The notes under the pieces were generated by a model. That model saw nothing but the letters and a program-made list of their open reading frames with translations. It ran no database searches and was not told the origin of the DNA. A stretch of 64,000 nt of DNA from Ryuthela nishihirai (taxonomy: Eukaryota > Arthropoda > Arachnida > Araneae > Heptathelidae), in assembly GCA_038380435.1 (NCBI GenBank), contig JAWZYU010000009.1, positions 66,803,901 to 66,867,900 of the forward strand, in the 5' to 3' direction. A program made the translations under genes and the position numbers. Shown in pieces: positions 32,630-42,593 of this stretch. Positions within the stretch are counted from its first letter, which is position 1; every line of letters begins with the position of its first letter.

Positions 32630-33310
32630 TAACCTTAGCACACTTCTATGTTGTTTAAGTGGCAAGACACTTTTAATAAGGTAATGGTCAGATCCAATTT
32701 CAGCTCCCCTATAAGACCTGATATTCGTAACGAACTAGCCCATTTGCTGTTAATTAATATATAATCAATCATATTCCTATGCAGCCCATCAGGTGAAACC
32801 CATGTGTACTTATGTATGTTGCGGTGTTTGTAAAAAGTGTTAGTTATTCTGGAACCATTGAGTTTACTTACATGTAGGAGACGTTGCCCATTGCCATTGC
32901 AGCTACCAATACCAAAAGGGCCTATCACCCCTCCCCAAAGGTCAGAGTCAGTACCAACTTTGGCATTGAGGTCACCTAGAACAAGGGTAATATCTCCTTT
33001 CTTGACAGAATTCAAAATATCCTGAAGTTGTCCGTAAAACCTATCCTCATCCTCATCGGCATTCTCAGTGGGGGCATAACAGCAGATAACATTCAAGTCT
33101 TTAACGCTTATCTGAAATCTTGCTGTAAGTAACCTTTCATTAATGCACTCATATCCTAGAAGAGCATCACTAGCGTGTCTGCTGAGAAGCAGACCCACGC
33201 CTTGGTGATGCTTATTGTCGTCCCTCCCTGAAAAGAGAAATTTAAGATTATTTTTAAGAATCTGACCTTTATCTGTCCATCTGGTCTCTTGCAAGCCGAT
33301 AATATGAAAT
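32630..33310 (-). pseudogene. AP-type endonuclease of the RTE element
   Basis: The 219-codon frame starts in GLQETRWTDKG (catalytic Glu), continues KHHQGVGLLLSRHA and NVICCYAPTENADEDED, and has the GDLNAKVG motif (Asp, Asn) and WVSPDGLHRNMIDYILINSK. The final SDH motif appears only in another frame (EIGSDHYLIKSVLPLKQHR), so a one-base change near 32690 breaks the domain. The upstream start lies beyond the MITE at 33311-33574, which splits HIIGLQETRW from its leader. The domain would nick target DNA to prime reverse transcription. Confidence 0.85.
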
Positions 33311-33574
33311 CAGTGGTTCTCAAATGACGAATTCCCCCTGATGAATCTTACTAATATGAGGATGAATCTTACCAGTTACATACATATACCCCTGGAAATA
33401 TGTATGTAACAGGCGTACCCCTTGTATAGCTAGATAAAACTATAGTTATAGCATAACAATGGTTATTTTTACTTTGTTGCTAGATCTAGTGACTTTTGAG
33501 CTCTCACGGCGTACCCCACAAAATTTTACCGCATGTCCCCAAGGGGTACGCGTACCCCACGTTGAGAACCCCTG
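33311..33574. mobile_element. hAT-like MITE in the RTE element, copy 2
   Basis: 264 bp bounded by CAGTGGTTCTCAA and TTGAGAACCCCTG, same family as copy 1. Near its left end is an extra piece ATGAATCTTACTAATATGAG that is absent from copy 1. It matches, inverted, sequence at 34352-34373. No clean target duplication is seen. It interrupts the endonuclease leader. Confidence 0.85.
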
Positions 33575-33700
33575 ATCAATATTATAACGTTATAATTCTC
33601 GTGTGAGGACATCAAGAGAATAAGCTCTGTGCAGAGTCCTCATGTTCCAACTACCTATGGAGATAAAATGGCTAGTGAGATGTTTAAAGAAAATATATTT

Positions 33701-34330
33701 ATTGAGAGAGGGAATGCCGATAATGTCAAAGAGCCACCTAATCGCAGGCATGGGGCAAAGACCCTTGCCTGCGATTAGGTGGCTCTTGCCTCACCACTAA
33801 AGGCTGAAGCCATCTACACTGGTAGACTTCCTCCAATGTAGAATTTGACGATATCAGTAGAAGCAAGAGTTCAGGTGCCTGCAATGACCTCTGCTGAGAA
33901 TTATCCACCAGTTGATAAAACATAATCTGTGAATCTATGCACTTTGGGCTGTCAACCCGCAAACAAACAGGAAACAAAGCGAAAGATTCTCCTTTCACAG
34001 AAGCCCACCAGAGCAGCAAAATCAGGATCCATAATCGAGCTGAGAGCCTTAATCCAGTCAATAAGTTTATATGATTAGCACCAGGACCATGTGTGATTAA
34101 CCACTCCTCAGTAGGGTATAAAAAAAGAAAAGTAGCCATAGTTGACCAGATCAGTAGGCCACACTAATCTGGCAGCCCTCGCCTTCCATTCACTTCCACA
34201 AGAGAATATCTCTTTTGAAAGGTACTAATGGTCTGCACCCTGAGAAGGCGGGGTCGGACATTAGGTGCTATACCTGGCAGGTTCTATGCATCATCACAGG
34301 GGATTGGTGCATAACTCTCCTTACAGTGAC
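33701..34330. other. RTE 5' flank or leader, unassigned
   Basis: A 133-codon minus-strand frame (34139-33738) begins MATFLFLYPTEEWLITHGPG. It includes a hydrophobic stretch (LWILILLLWWASV) but has no domain I recognise. It may be the RTE leader or an unrelated repeat. It contains the hairpin at 33730-33785. Confidence 0.35.
33730..33785. repeat. 21 bp perfect inverted repeat
   Basis: AGAGCCACCTAATCGCAGGC plus A at 33730-33750 and its exact complement at 33765-33785, with about 15 nt between. Arms this perfect within decayed DNA suggest a recent inverted duplication. Confidence 0.85.
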
Positions 34331-34403
34331 TACCTAATTACCATTTAGAGACCTCATAATTAGTAAGATTCATTTATTCCTATAATATATGTGCAATTTT
34401 GTC

Positions 34404-34463
34404 AGCAAGCAGATTTTCAAAATTTTAAAGTTCTAACTTTAAAATTGTGAAAATCTGCTTGCT
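34404..34463. repeat. 29 bp inverted repeat with 2-3 nt loop
   Basis: The arm starting AGCAAGCAGATTTTCAAAAT is followed almost at once by its complement, with one mismatch over 29 nt. It could extrude as a hairpin. No gene context. Confidence 0.85.
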
Positions 34464-37238
34464 CAGAAGTGATTGCATTAATTTGGCAACTTTCCTTTCA
34501 TGAATGGTAACATATTAGAAGAATGAATTGCAAACACCTTCCTTCAGTGGTGAAAAAAGAGGATTAGACAGTGAACAAGGTTGAGTGAAAAACAAAATCG
34601 TTTTAGGATTGACGTTCAGTTACTGAATGTAGCAAATTTGCAAACTCTGGGTAACTTGTGGCTCTAACGTTCACATTTTTTTACTGATATTTTCTCTGGT
34701 TTTTCTAAATATAATAGTATGTGGAATTACAATATTATCACAGGTTTACACAATTTATCATGCCCAAATTTAAACAAGACAGAAATGGACTTATAAAGTT
34801 TTTTTTAAAAAATATCTTTAAGATTGCTGGTCGTGATTACAAAACTAATCTATATTACTGAATTTCAGTAGTAAGGCCTTTGCGTGTGATTGTTTTATCA
34901 TTTCAAATACGAAACATAGGAAATACTATTATAGGGATGCTACACTCTGTTAGTTAAGAGTTGTCCGCAATGGTGTACTAGGAAGCTAACTCCTTTGCTC
35001 CGATTGGTTTCTCGATTTGGATAGATGAGTATTACATCGACTGTCACATGGGTTTTACCACATGACTTTCGAGGCAGCCACATGGTGACAAACGTTAAGC
35101 GTGTTGCTGAATCTCTCTTATTATAAAAATAATTAAAAATCTAACCCATTGATGGTAAACACTCAGTTTGATTCGTAATCAAACAGACTGTTGCCTTTTA
35201 TTTCAATATATTTAATTTTTCCCCTGCGATTTTCAAAACACTTGATAACCAGGTTCCAAGTTTCTTACATATATGTACATATACACAAACAGAGTCGTAT
35301 CTAGAAGGGGTAAGCGAGCCACGCCCTATTTCAGAATGCTAGTAACCGGAACGGAGGCGAAAATAGTTTAAATACGTTTATATTATTTATACTTTTCAAG
35401 AAATTTGATAAAGAACACTAAAAAGGGAAAAGGTTTATACCGAACAGGCGTTCCGGTTCATTCTAACTCGATCTTGGTCCCCCTCTTTCACTCGGAGCAC
35501 AAATCCCTCCTCCTTTCTTTTATGGAAGCACCCTGTTCAAAAATTTCGTATGGTGAACCTGTTTCATCTTGTGTTGTGATTAAAAAAAGCCTCTACCCAT
35601 AACAGGAGTTTAAAACCGGATTCCCCATTTTTCAACTGGAAATTTGCAACCGAAAAATCATAGTACTTGGGAAGCGAGACTCATCGAGGAGATGGATGAA
35701 AACATTCTTTGTGGCATCATTAGCATAATTAATAAAAAAATACGAAATTTCAACTTAATGGATACTAAAATTGCTGGGAAATTAAACTTTACAGACAAAT
35801 TGACAGAATAAAAAGAGAACAATTTTTGCAAAAATGTTTTTAAAGACTACGAGAACGGAGAGAAAAATTACATACCGAAATGACATCCTGTTTAGATGCA
35901 CTTATGGATATAGTATCACCTTTTACTCTCAAATATCAACCGAATTCGTTCTAAAATGACTGACATATTAAATAAAATATACAGATGCAAAATTCCATGA
36001 TTGGCATGAAATCATTACTCTAGTCGATATGTGTCATTTAATTTAATTTTTACATTTCATTAATTTTAACGAAAGCTTCTGTTTATAAATTATTACTATA
36101 TTTTTCGATAATTTTTATTATTCCAAATTTGAAGCAATGATTTCCAAAAGGTAATAATAATAAAAAATCATTTCTTGGTTAAGAGGATTTAATTCATCTT
36201 TAAAATGAATAAAAATTTATGAAATTATTTCAGAAAATATTTTTCAGCCCTCAGTCCACTGGATACATTTAAATAAAGCTCACGGAATGAAATATTTGTA
36301 GTTGATAACCTTAATTACTTATGCAGTAAAATGCAACTCTCATAAGAAGAACAATCTCCACTGAAGCTACGGTTACACCATTTTTATCTGCTGTAATGTT
36401 TCCTTGTTCAATCATTTTTCTTTAAATTGCTCTTCATTTTATTTTGTAGCCTATATGCAGCTGTGTCCTGACTATAACTTGATATTTTATCAAAGAGTGG
36501 GATAAAAATACTTTTACTACATTAAAAATGCTACTACATTGCAGTACATTAAAAAAGTAGCTTGACTACTGTTTTGAACTTATTCAGATTCCAAAGACTA
36601 ACTTATCCTATTCTTTGAAACACGGAACAGTAAGATGGATGCATTTCATGCGTATATTTTTATTTTCATAGATTTTATTTTCATCAGTATTTTTTCGTAG
36701 AAGTTCATTTTGCACGCATGCTCTTCAACTGTTATCGAAATTGTGCATTTCTTAACATGTATAATTATGGTTTGCAATAAATTCACTACTTATTTGAAAA
36801 AGAGTTATTTATAAGACTGAAAAGCTAGTTTTGACACAATCAAAATATCTATGGAAATTGCCCTTTAATATATTTCTCTTTAATATCTTCTTTTCCGACA
36901 TATTCATTTATTAAAACATAAAAAGGGATCAGAAAAAAAAAATCTTTTAATATACTTCCTTAGGGAAAGAACATCAGTGTCCATCGAGGATTTCGGAATT
37001 CTTACATTAAGATATTTATGTTGTTAACTTAAACTCAGTTGTTCACTTTGTGTTTGTGAAGCAAGAAAGCGTTATTAATGTTTTTTACTTATTATCACAA
37101 CCAATTATTTACCTTTCGAAATCCATAAGAAGCTGAAACGTTTGTCCTCGTCCATTTTGCCGTTAATCCAATTAAAATAGTCAAAATATTTACGGTTTTA
37201 AGGTAAAATGGTAACCACAAATGTGGTTTTGTTCTGTA
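34464..37238. other. no recognisable feature
   Basis: Long AT-rich stretch. Around 35290-35620 a less AT-rich part (GAGTCGTATCTAGAAGGGG) loosely recalls hAT-like repeats of this window but cannot be aligned by eye. No gene seen. Confidence 0.45.
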
Positions 37239-37375
37239 TTTATGAATGAAATTCCATGAGCCTTTTGTGATATGGCTATTTAGCGCATTGTGTGCAAAAC
37301 AAAATGTCCCTCAGAGGTAAAAGAATTCCAAATTGTGGCTGTTGCAGGGGTAAAATGCAACTTAAATACCAAGAA
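37238..37375 (+). mobile_element. SINE-A 3' fragment, duplicated unit 1
   Basis: TTTTGTGATATGGCTATTTA, GCATTGTGTGCAAAACAAAA and CCTCAGAGGTAAAAG are the SINE-A 3' end. The fragment and its flanks (ATGAATGAAATTCCATGAG before, GTGGCTGTTGCAGGGGTAAA after) recur at 38021-38140. Confidence 0.75.
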
Positions 37376-37744
37376 CTGTAATATGATCTGTAATAAGAGT
37401 TCAATCTAACTCGAATTTTGCAATTTTATTGTACAATATTAACATAGGCTTTAAAAGACTTTAATCCTGAACTTTACTTACTTTCATTAAACCTTTAGAA
37501 TTTTATCAACCTTCAGTATGTTATTCGCTTACCATAACCAAGGTATTTTCAAGGGTTATTTGGATAACAGATACATGCACGTGACAATTGTCTGTTAGCG
37601 TTTTAAATAACAACTTTTACTTTTCAAACCCTACAATCAATGTCGAATATAATAGAGTTCACAAATAAATATACCTTATTGATTCATTTGTAATTCAATG
37701 AAAGCACTGATGATCATCAAACTCAGAGTTAGAGATAAACTGTC

Positions 37745-37822
37745 TTGAGCTGGGTGGGATACGAACCCATGACCTTCTCACAACATGTCGAGTGCTCTGA
37801 CCACCGAGGTACCAGCCGCAGG
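37745..37822 (-). tRNA. tRNA-like sequence, probably pseudogene or SINE head
   Basis: On the minus strand the order GGCTGGTACCTCGGTGGTCA, GAGCACTCGACATGTTGTGA and CATGGGTTCGTATCCCACCC, ending CAGCTC, gives a nearly paired acceptor (GGCTGG with CCAGCT), a D arm (CTC/GAG), and a T arm with a TTCGTAT loop. The anticodon stem has a G-T pair and an eight-base loop, and the T stem has a mismatch. A working tRNA is unlikely. No SINE body follows that I recognise. Confidence 0.4.
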
Positions 37823-38020
37823 TCAAGGTTTCCTCTCTTAATGATGTGAATCATAATTGGGTTTTTATTTGTATATCATCGCTTAAATACACGCGAGCAA
37901 CTGATAGCGAGATGAGTTTCTGTTTGGAACTTTTTTATGAGAAATTTTACTATCTGGACAAATCATTAAGAATACTGCATCGGGCCAGGAGTATCAAGGA
38001 AAGTACTAAAATATGCAAAG

Positions 38021-38140
38021 TTTATGAATGAAATTCCATGAACCTTTTGTGACCTGGCTACTTAGTATATTGTACAAAAAATGCTCTTCAGAGATAAAAA
38101 CAATCAAAACTCTGGCTGTTAGCAGAAGTAAAATGCTGAA
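38021..38140 (+). mobile_element. SINE-A 3' fragment, duplicated unit 2
   Basis: Parallels 37238-37375 including non-SINE flanks (ATGAATGAAATTCCATGAAC, CTCTGGCTGTTAGCAGAAGT). Shared flanks mean local DNA duplication rather than two insertions. The two differ by roughly a fifth of positions. Confidence 0.75.
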
Positions 38141-38224
38141 ATACTCTAAGTCATTACGAAGTCGTATAAAATCCGTAAAGTCATGGTGGAATGCAAAGTC
38201 AAGTGCTACATCTGTAAATAGGCT

Positions 38225-38640
38225 TATCTGACTGACTTCGAAAGGGTCTCATCATTGAAGCGTGATGACCAGGAGCATTCCTAAACGGAGGTGATGGAAC
38301 TCAGCGGAAAATCACGGGGCACAACATCCCAAGTGTACTAAGAATGGCAGCAGTTTAAAAAAAAACGTCCGCCAAACGTGGCAAATGCGGGATGAAAACG
38401 GCTCTGACAGACAGGGACAGGAGTCTGTTGGCACCAACTGCATTGCAAAACAAAGCTGCTACAGTTCATCTGAGAGAGAGAACAATAGCAGTTACTTCAA
38501 AACCCATTTCAACAAGCACTATGCGGAGGTAATTGAAATCCGTTCATAATAATTTGGCCAGGCTAGGCACTCAAGTGCTGACAAACTTCATTGTAAAGTG
38601 ATGACTTCATTGTTGCAAACTCTCCATAAAAATAGCAAAG
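38225..38640 (+). pseudogene. Tc1-like transposase N-terminal relic
   Basis: A plus-strand frame near 38373-38570 reads CGMKTALTDRDRSLLAP, NKAATVHLRERTIAVTS, then KPISTSTMRR, a stop, and LKSVHNNLARLG. The pattern LTDRDRxLL followed by PISTSTMRRxLK is the second DNA-binding (PRD-like) part of Tc1 transposases. Sequence before 38370 has frameshifts and the catalytic domain is absent. It differs in sequence from the other Tc1 copies here. Confidence 0.7.
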
Positions 38641-38940
38641 TCCGAAAATCAATACGTAGCTCGCGAGAAACATTCTGCTTGTGATGCGTGTTGATGTTGC
38701 TCGTGAATGATTTTTTGGTCAAATTCTTTTTTGTTGAAAATCGTCTTTTTGTTATCGTCGTTTTTTAATCTGCAACAAATAGTTTTGGCTGTTAGCAACA
38801 ACAAATACTGTGTACAACAAATAGTTTTATTCATTAGGTGTATCGTTTTGTGACATAAATCGTTTAAGCTGATGATCATCTTGAGCATATTCTTTGCTGT
38901 TATTTGCATGCAGTATTATACAGTAACCCCCCCCCCCTCT
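38641..38940. other. no recognisable feature
   Basis: Short spacer. Repeated ACAACAAATA motifs near 38790-38825 and a C run at 38930. Confidence 0.45.
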
Positions 38941-38941
38941 C

Positions 38942-39325
38942 TCGGAGCAGGGGTGGTCAGTCGGTAGCGCGCCAGGCTCGTAATCTGCAGTTTCCAGGTT
39001 CGAGTTCCGCTTGAGCCAGCGTTGAGATTTATCGCCACAAAACTGCCCGCCCTGCCCTCGCTCAGTAGGGTACACCGATGGGCTTGGAAAGGCCGCCGTC
39101 CATCGGATGGGATGTTAAGTCATGGTCCCATATGCGGGAGAGCCATACCCTGTGCAGTTAAAGAACACGCTGGATGACCTTGACGGGAGACTACCATCTG
39201 CCTCCTAACAGCTGTTCCAGTGGGTCTCCTCCTCCAACCTTCTCTGAATCTTCGAGGTCCTTGTGACCTGGCCATTAGTCCATTGTGTGCAAAAAAAGTA
39301 TCGCTCAGAATAAAACAAAGCAAAT
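38942..39325 (+). mobile_element. SINE-A copy
   Basis: CGGAGCAGGGGTGGTCAGTC, GCGCGCCAGGCTCGTAATCT and CCAGGTTCGAGTTCCGC head, full middle including CCTAACAGCTGTTCCAGTGG, 3' end CGCTCAGAATAAAACAAAGC. Close to the family consensus. Confidence 0.92.
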
Positions 39326-40429
39326 CCTCCGTATGCGCGAACTCAGTATGTGCGAATTCACTTATTCGCGATAAAATATTGGTAATCATTTTTTCAGTAT
39401 CAGCGAGACGAAATTCGCCTAATTCATGATTGGGACCGAGGAGAACTAGATCATATTTAACCTTGATAGCATACGTAAGAAATTTCTCGAATAAAGCCCC
39501 ATTTCAGATCAAAGCTTGAAATTAAAGAGCCTCTTTGAAGTTAAAACACTCCCTTATGTTTCGCATTTGAAGGACATTAGAAGGTAAACTAAACTGCTAA
39601 CTCTGAGAAGGAAACGGAAAATGTTTAAGGAGGAAGCATTGTAAATGTTACAGATGGAGGTAGAGGAAGAGAGTGAGTTGGAGAAGGGCAAAGTAATAAA
39701 TTGTTTCATTGTATTCTAATATTATTCCTTTAGTTGCAGTCCGTACCTTTTCTACTCAAACTTGAATTGCATATAAATGCACGTTTTTCCTTTGGTAATT
39801 TATTAATTTGCGATATAATACCATACTCTATATAAATATCGTCATAAAATCATAAACATTGCATCATTTTAATCCAAAAACATAAGGAGAATAATGATAG
39901 TCTTCATTCCCAGAAACAAAATCCTAATTTTCCTATAAGTTGCTAAGTTCGGCATTCACGGTGTTTGCCAAGAACGTAACTTTCGCGAAGGATTATTGCA
40001 TTTGTAAACAATGCACGCTCAGATGACAATCAAGGGTGTCGAGATACCGACTAAGACAATCTTCTCCCAGCTTCTAGATATAAAACAGCTTTAAGTATCA
40101 GCTCAGTAAAAAAATCACGCAAGAGAGGAATTCGCCTGGAAACATAGTCACTTCAGACAAATTAAATTATACTACGGTGGAGAATCTTTTTCTTGTTCGA
40201 GAATGACTAATTTATTTGATAATCATGTGTAATATCTGGACACCTTGGGAACAAACTTGTGCTAAAGAAATAACCGTCTGTGCTTACACTGCACGACATT
40301 GAAATTGCCCCATCCAGAATGAATGAGGGGATAGGAGTGAAATGTAGCACACACATAGCAATACATATTGGCATACCATGATTTAATTTGCAGCCACTGA
40401 CAGCAGTTAGAAGATGAGATAATGCAGCA
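39326..40429. other. no recognisable feature
   Basis: AT-rich spacer. At 39330-39375 the words ATGCGCGAACTC and ATGTGCGAATTC form a short direct repeat. No gene seen. Confidence 0.45.
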
Positions 40430-41510
40430 TTCTCTCATCAGTGGCTACCTCAGTAGGTGGTTGCACCGCCCTGAACGGCAATACAGCGTGGCATGGAGTC
40501 ATACAATCTACGGATAGGGTTCAGAGGAATTACACACGAAGCAGCATTGACTTGCTCCCATAATTCATCGAGATTCAGCGCCAGCCCGTGAGAGTATTGC
40601 ACACGTCGTCCAATGTGGTCCCAAAATTTTCTATTGGGGATAAATCTGGAGATCGTGCTGGCCATGGCAATATTTGAACATATTGCAACTATTGTCTGGA
40701 AACCCTAGCAGTGTGTACACGGGCGTTGTCATGCTGGAAAATGGGCTGCTGCATGCCTCCCAGGAACGGTAACAAAACGGGCTGCAGAACCGTGTTAACG
40801 TATCATGCAGCTGTCAGTGTTCCCATGATGTGAACAAGAGATGACCTGCTGTCATATTCAATAGCATCCCATACCATTATGCCTGGCTGACGGGCAGTGT
40901 GTTGGTCACGAACAAAAGCTGGATCTGTCCTCTCACCAGGTTATCGCCATACACGGATCCGTTGATCGTCAGCACCCAGACAGAAACGGGATTCATCACT
41001 AAACAAAACAGTGTTACAATCGTGACCCCAGTTCGCACGATTTCGGCACCAAGCCAGAAGAATGCTGCGATGGTTTGTACTCAATGGTAGTCGACGTAAT
41101 GGTTGCCTAGAGCACAGGTGTGGCTCATGCAAACTTTGGTGTACCGTTCGGGTTGTTATAGGGACGTCCATGGCTGCTGACACAGGCTGTCGAATATCGC
41201 CTGCAGTGTTCTGTGGTGACAAACGAGAATGTTGAATAATATGCCTATCAAGCCGTGATGACGTCTGTCAGTCTGCACCACTCCCTCTGCGATGCACGTT
41301 AGAAATTTCATTTCTCCACTGTTGCCAACAGCGTCCAACAATTCGTGCATCCCGATGAACAGGGGCAGCGACACGACGTGTAGTCAATCTAGCTTCACAT
41401 AGGCCTATAACTCTTCTTCTCTCAAAAGCTTCCAAATGGCGATAAACCTTCCTACAACGTGTGCCAGGCATTTTCGGCCTTAGCTGAACTATTTTCAAGT
41501 GGAACCACCA
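40430..41510 (-). mobile_element. Tc1-like element, dead transposase
   Basis: Minus-strand pieces cover the whole transposase. N-terminal helix-turn-helix: MPGTRCRKVYRHLEAFERRR then IGLCEARLTTRRVAA (about 41470-41270). Second DNA-binding part: RQPVSAAMDVPITTRTVHQS and RQPLRRLPLSTNHRS. First catalytic Asp: VLFSDESRFCLGADDQRIRV (about 40950-41000). Second: PIFQHDNARVHTARV (about 40710-40745). C-terminus: NLDELWEQVNAASCVIPLN, RLYDSMPRCIAVQGGATTY (40450). Stops and frame changes between pieces make it inactive. Terminal inverted repeats were not found. Confidence 0.85.
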
Positions 41511-41704
41511 AATCTCAACCGTTCACACGACTTCCACCTGCATAAGCACAATACTATCCCTGTTCCACCTTAGACCTTTTATTTCTTGAGCCACACACGT
41601 CATTGGCTCCGGATTATCATCATTTGCATATCTCAACTGCGCACACCCGCCCTTCTGTTTGTATGTTTGTACGACATATCCTTCTGGATCACGCTAGAAA
41701 ATGA

Positions 41705-41746
41705 ACCATGCAGCAACCCATTTTCCAGCATGACAACGGCCGTGTA
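41705..41746 (+). mobile_element. Isolated Tc1 transposase scrap
   Basis: 41 nt coding QQPIFQHDNGR match, with about three differences, the minus-strand transposase region 40711-40754, but on the opposite strand and 1 kb away. Neighbouring DNA on both sides does not match. It is either a templated insertion copied from the nearby element or the scrap of another copy. Confidence 0.6.
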
Positions 41747-41794
41747 TTTTCAATGTCGAGCAGGGTATAATAAAAATAAATACCCTTTCAAGGC

Positions 41795-41972
41795 GCTGTT
41801 TGCCAGAGAGGTCTGACAGGAGCCTCAGTTTATACGCCATAGCAGGAAGTCTGTGAAGAGGCGGGACCTCAGCAAAAAAACGACACGAACATCCATGCCT
41901 TACCTAGGGCTCGAACCCAGGTCCCTTAGATCAATAGCCAAGCGCACTAAACACTCGTCCACGGGAGATATA
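41795..41972 (-). mobile_element. SINE-B copy
   Basis: GAGGTCTGACAGGAGCCTCA, CGACACGAACATCCATGCC, GGCTCGAACCCAGGTCCCT and ATAGCCAAGCGCACTAAACA are the reverse complement of SINE-B. The 3' border carries the family's AATAAATACCC tail complement. Confidence 0.88.
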
Positions 41973-42380
41973 TAAGCACAAATATATCAAGCAGACGCTG
42001 ATCTGGAGAAAATAAAGTGTAGGTGGTAAAAATAAATAAGTGATCGAAGTGAAAGTGGGTGAACAAGATCGAGGAGGAGTGAATCGGAACGTCATCCTGG
42101 TGTAAATGTTTTTCTTTTCGTTTTAACGGTCTCTAAACAAATTTCTTGAAAAACATTCCATCCTTTATTTATTCTTATAACAATAAGTCATTTATTATGT
42201 TGTAAACCAGTCGTACCTTGCGGTGGGCGTGAATGTTGAACGATGATAATAGGATCATGCGATTATTTGTATATTTTTTAAGGCTTTTCTTTTCTCAAAG
42301 GACAAGTACCGTGCAGCGGGTCACACTTCGAGAAAGGATGCCCTAACCAATTAATGAATGTTATTAGAGATTAATATTTG
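41973..42380. other. no recognisable feature
   Basis: Spacer between SINE-B and a long inverted repeat. Confidence 0.45.
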
Positions 42381-42593
42381 AATATACGATCTAACTCGTC
42401 TGGCTAACATCTGCCATTCATAAAGAGGTAGTACGAATTTCGCACAAAATTATTTATAAACATTTCCTATGGTGGAATTAATTACAACTCTTTAGAAATT
42501 TAAACTCTCCCAAGAAATAAAAACAAAATTGCTCTAGTAAAGAATTATTAATTAATCTAGCTCCTAAGGATTAAGTAATTCTAGGTCCTAGAG
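42381..42593 (+). repeat. Left arm of a ~210 bp inverted repeat
   Basis: Starts ATATACGATCTAACTCGTCT and ends CTAATTCTAGGTCC-like. It is matched in reverse complement at 44065-44280 with only scattered differences. The arms are 1.47 kb apart. They could be terminal repeats of a ~1.9 kb DNA transposon or two oppositely placed copies of one repeat. Confidence 0.85.

Larger units (their letters stand above)
30244..33700 (-). mobile_element. RTE/BovB-like LINE, nearly full length, dead
   Basis: Order on the minus strand: leader reading IGSWNMRTLHRAYSLDVL (about 33590-33650), AP endonuclease (33310-32630), linker with DKTLQLISERKNCRNVL (about 32400), reverse transcriptase (32084-31040), thumb and C-terminal block ending GRPRMRWADNVKQDLVRIGV (about 30400), then an (ATG)n tail. 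This order and the GRPRxRWxD end are typical of the RTE clade. Two MITEs sit inside it at 31089-31297 and 33311-33574. Frameshifts, stops and a changed catalytic residue show that it is inactive. Confidence 0.85.

Noticed and set aside
32213..33294. Host endonuclease or craniofacial-development-like gene
   Set aside because: Databases often name RTE endonucleases this way. The neighbouring reverse transcriptase, GRPRxRWxD end and (ATG)n tail show it is an RTE retrotransposon.
37745..37822. Functional tRNA gene
   Set aside because: The anticodon loop has eight bases and the T stem is mismatched. It is kept only as a tRNA-like sequence.
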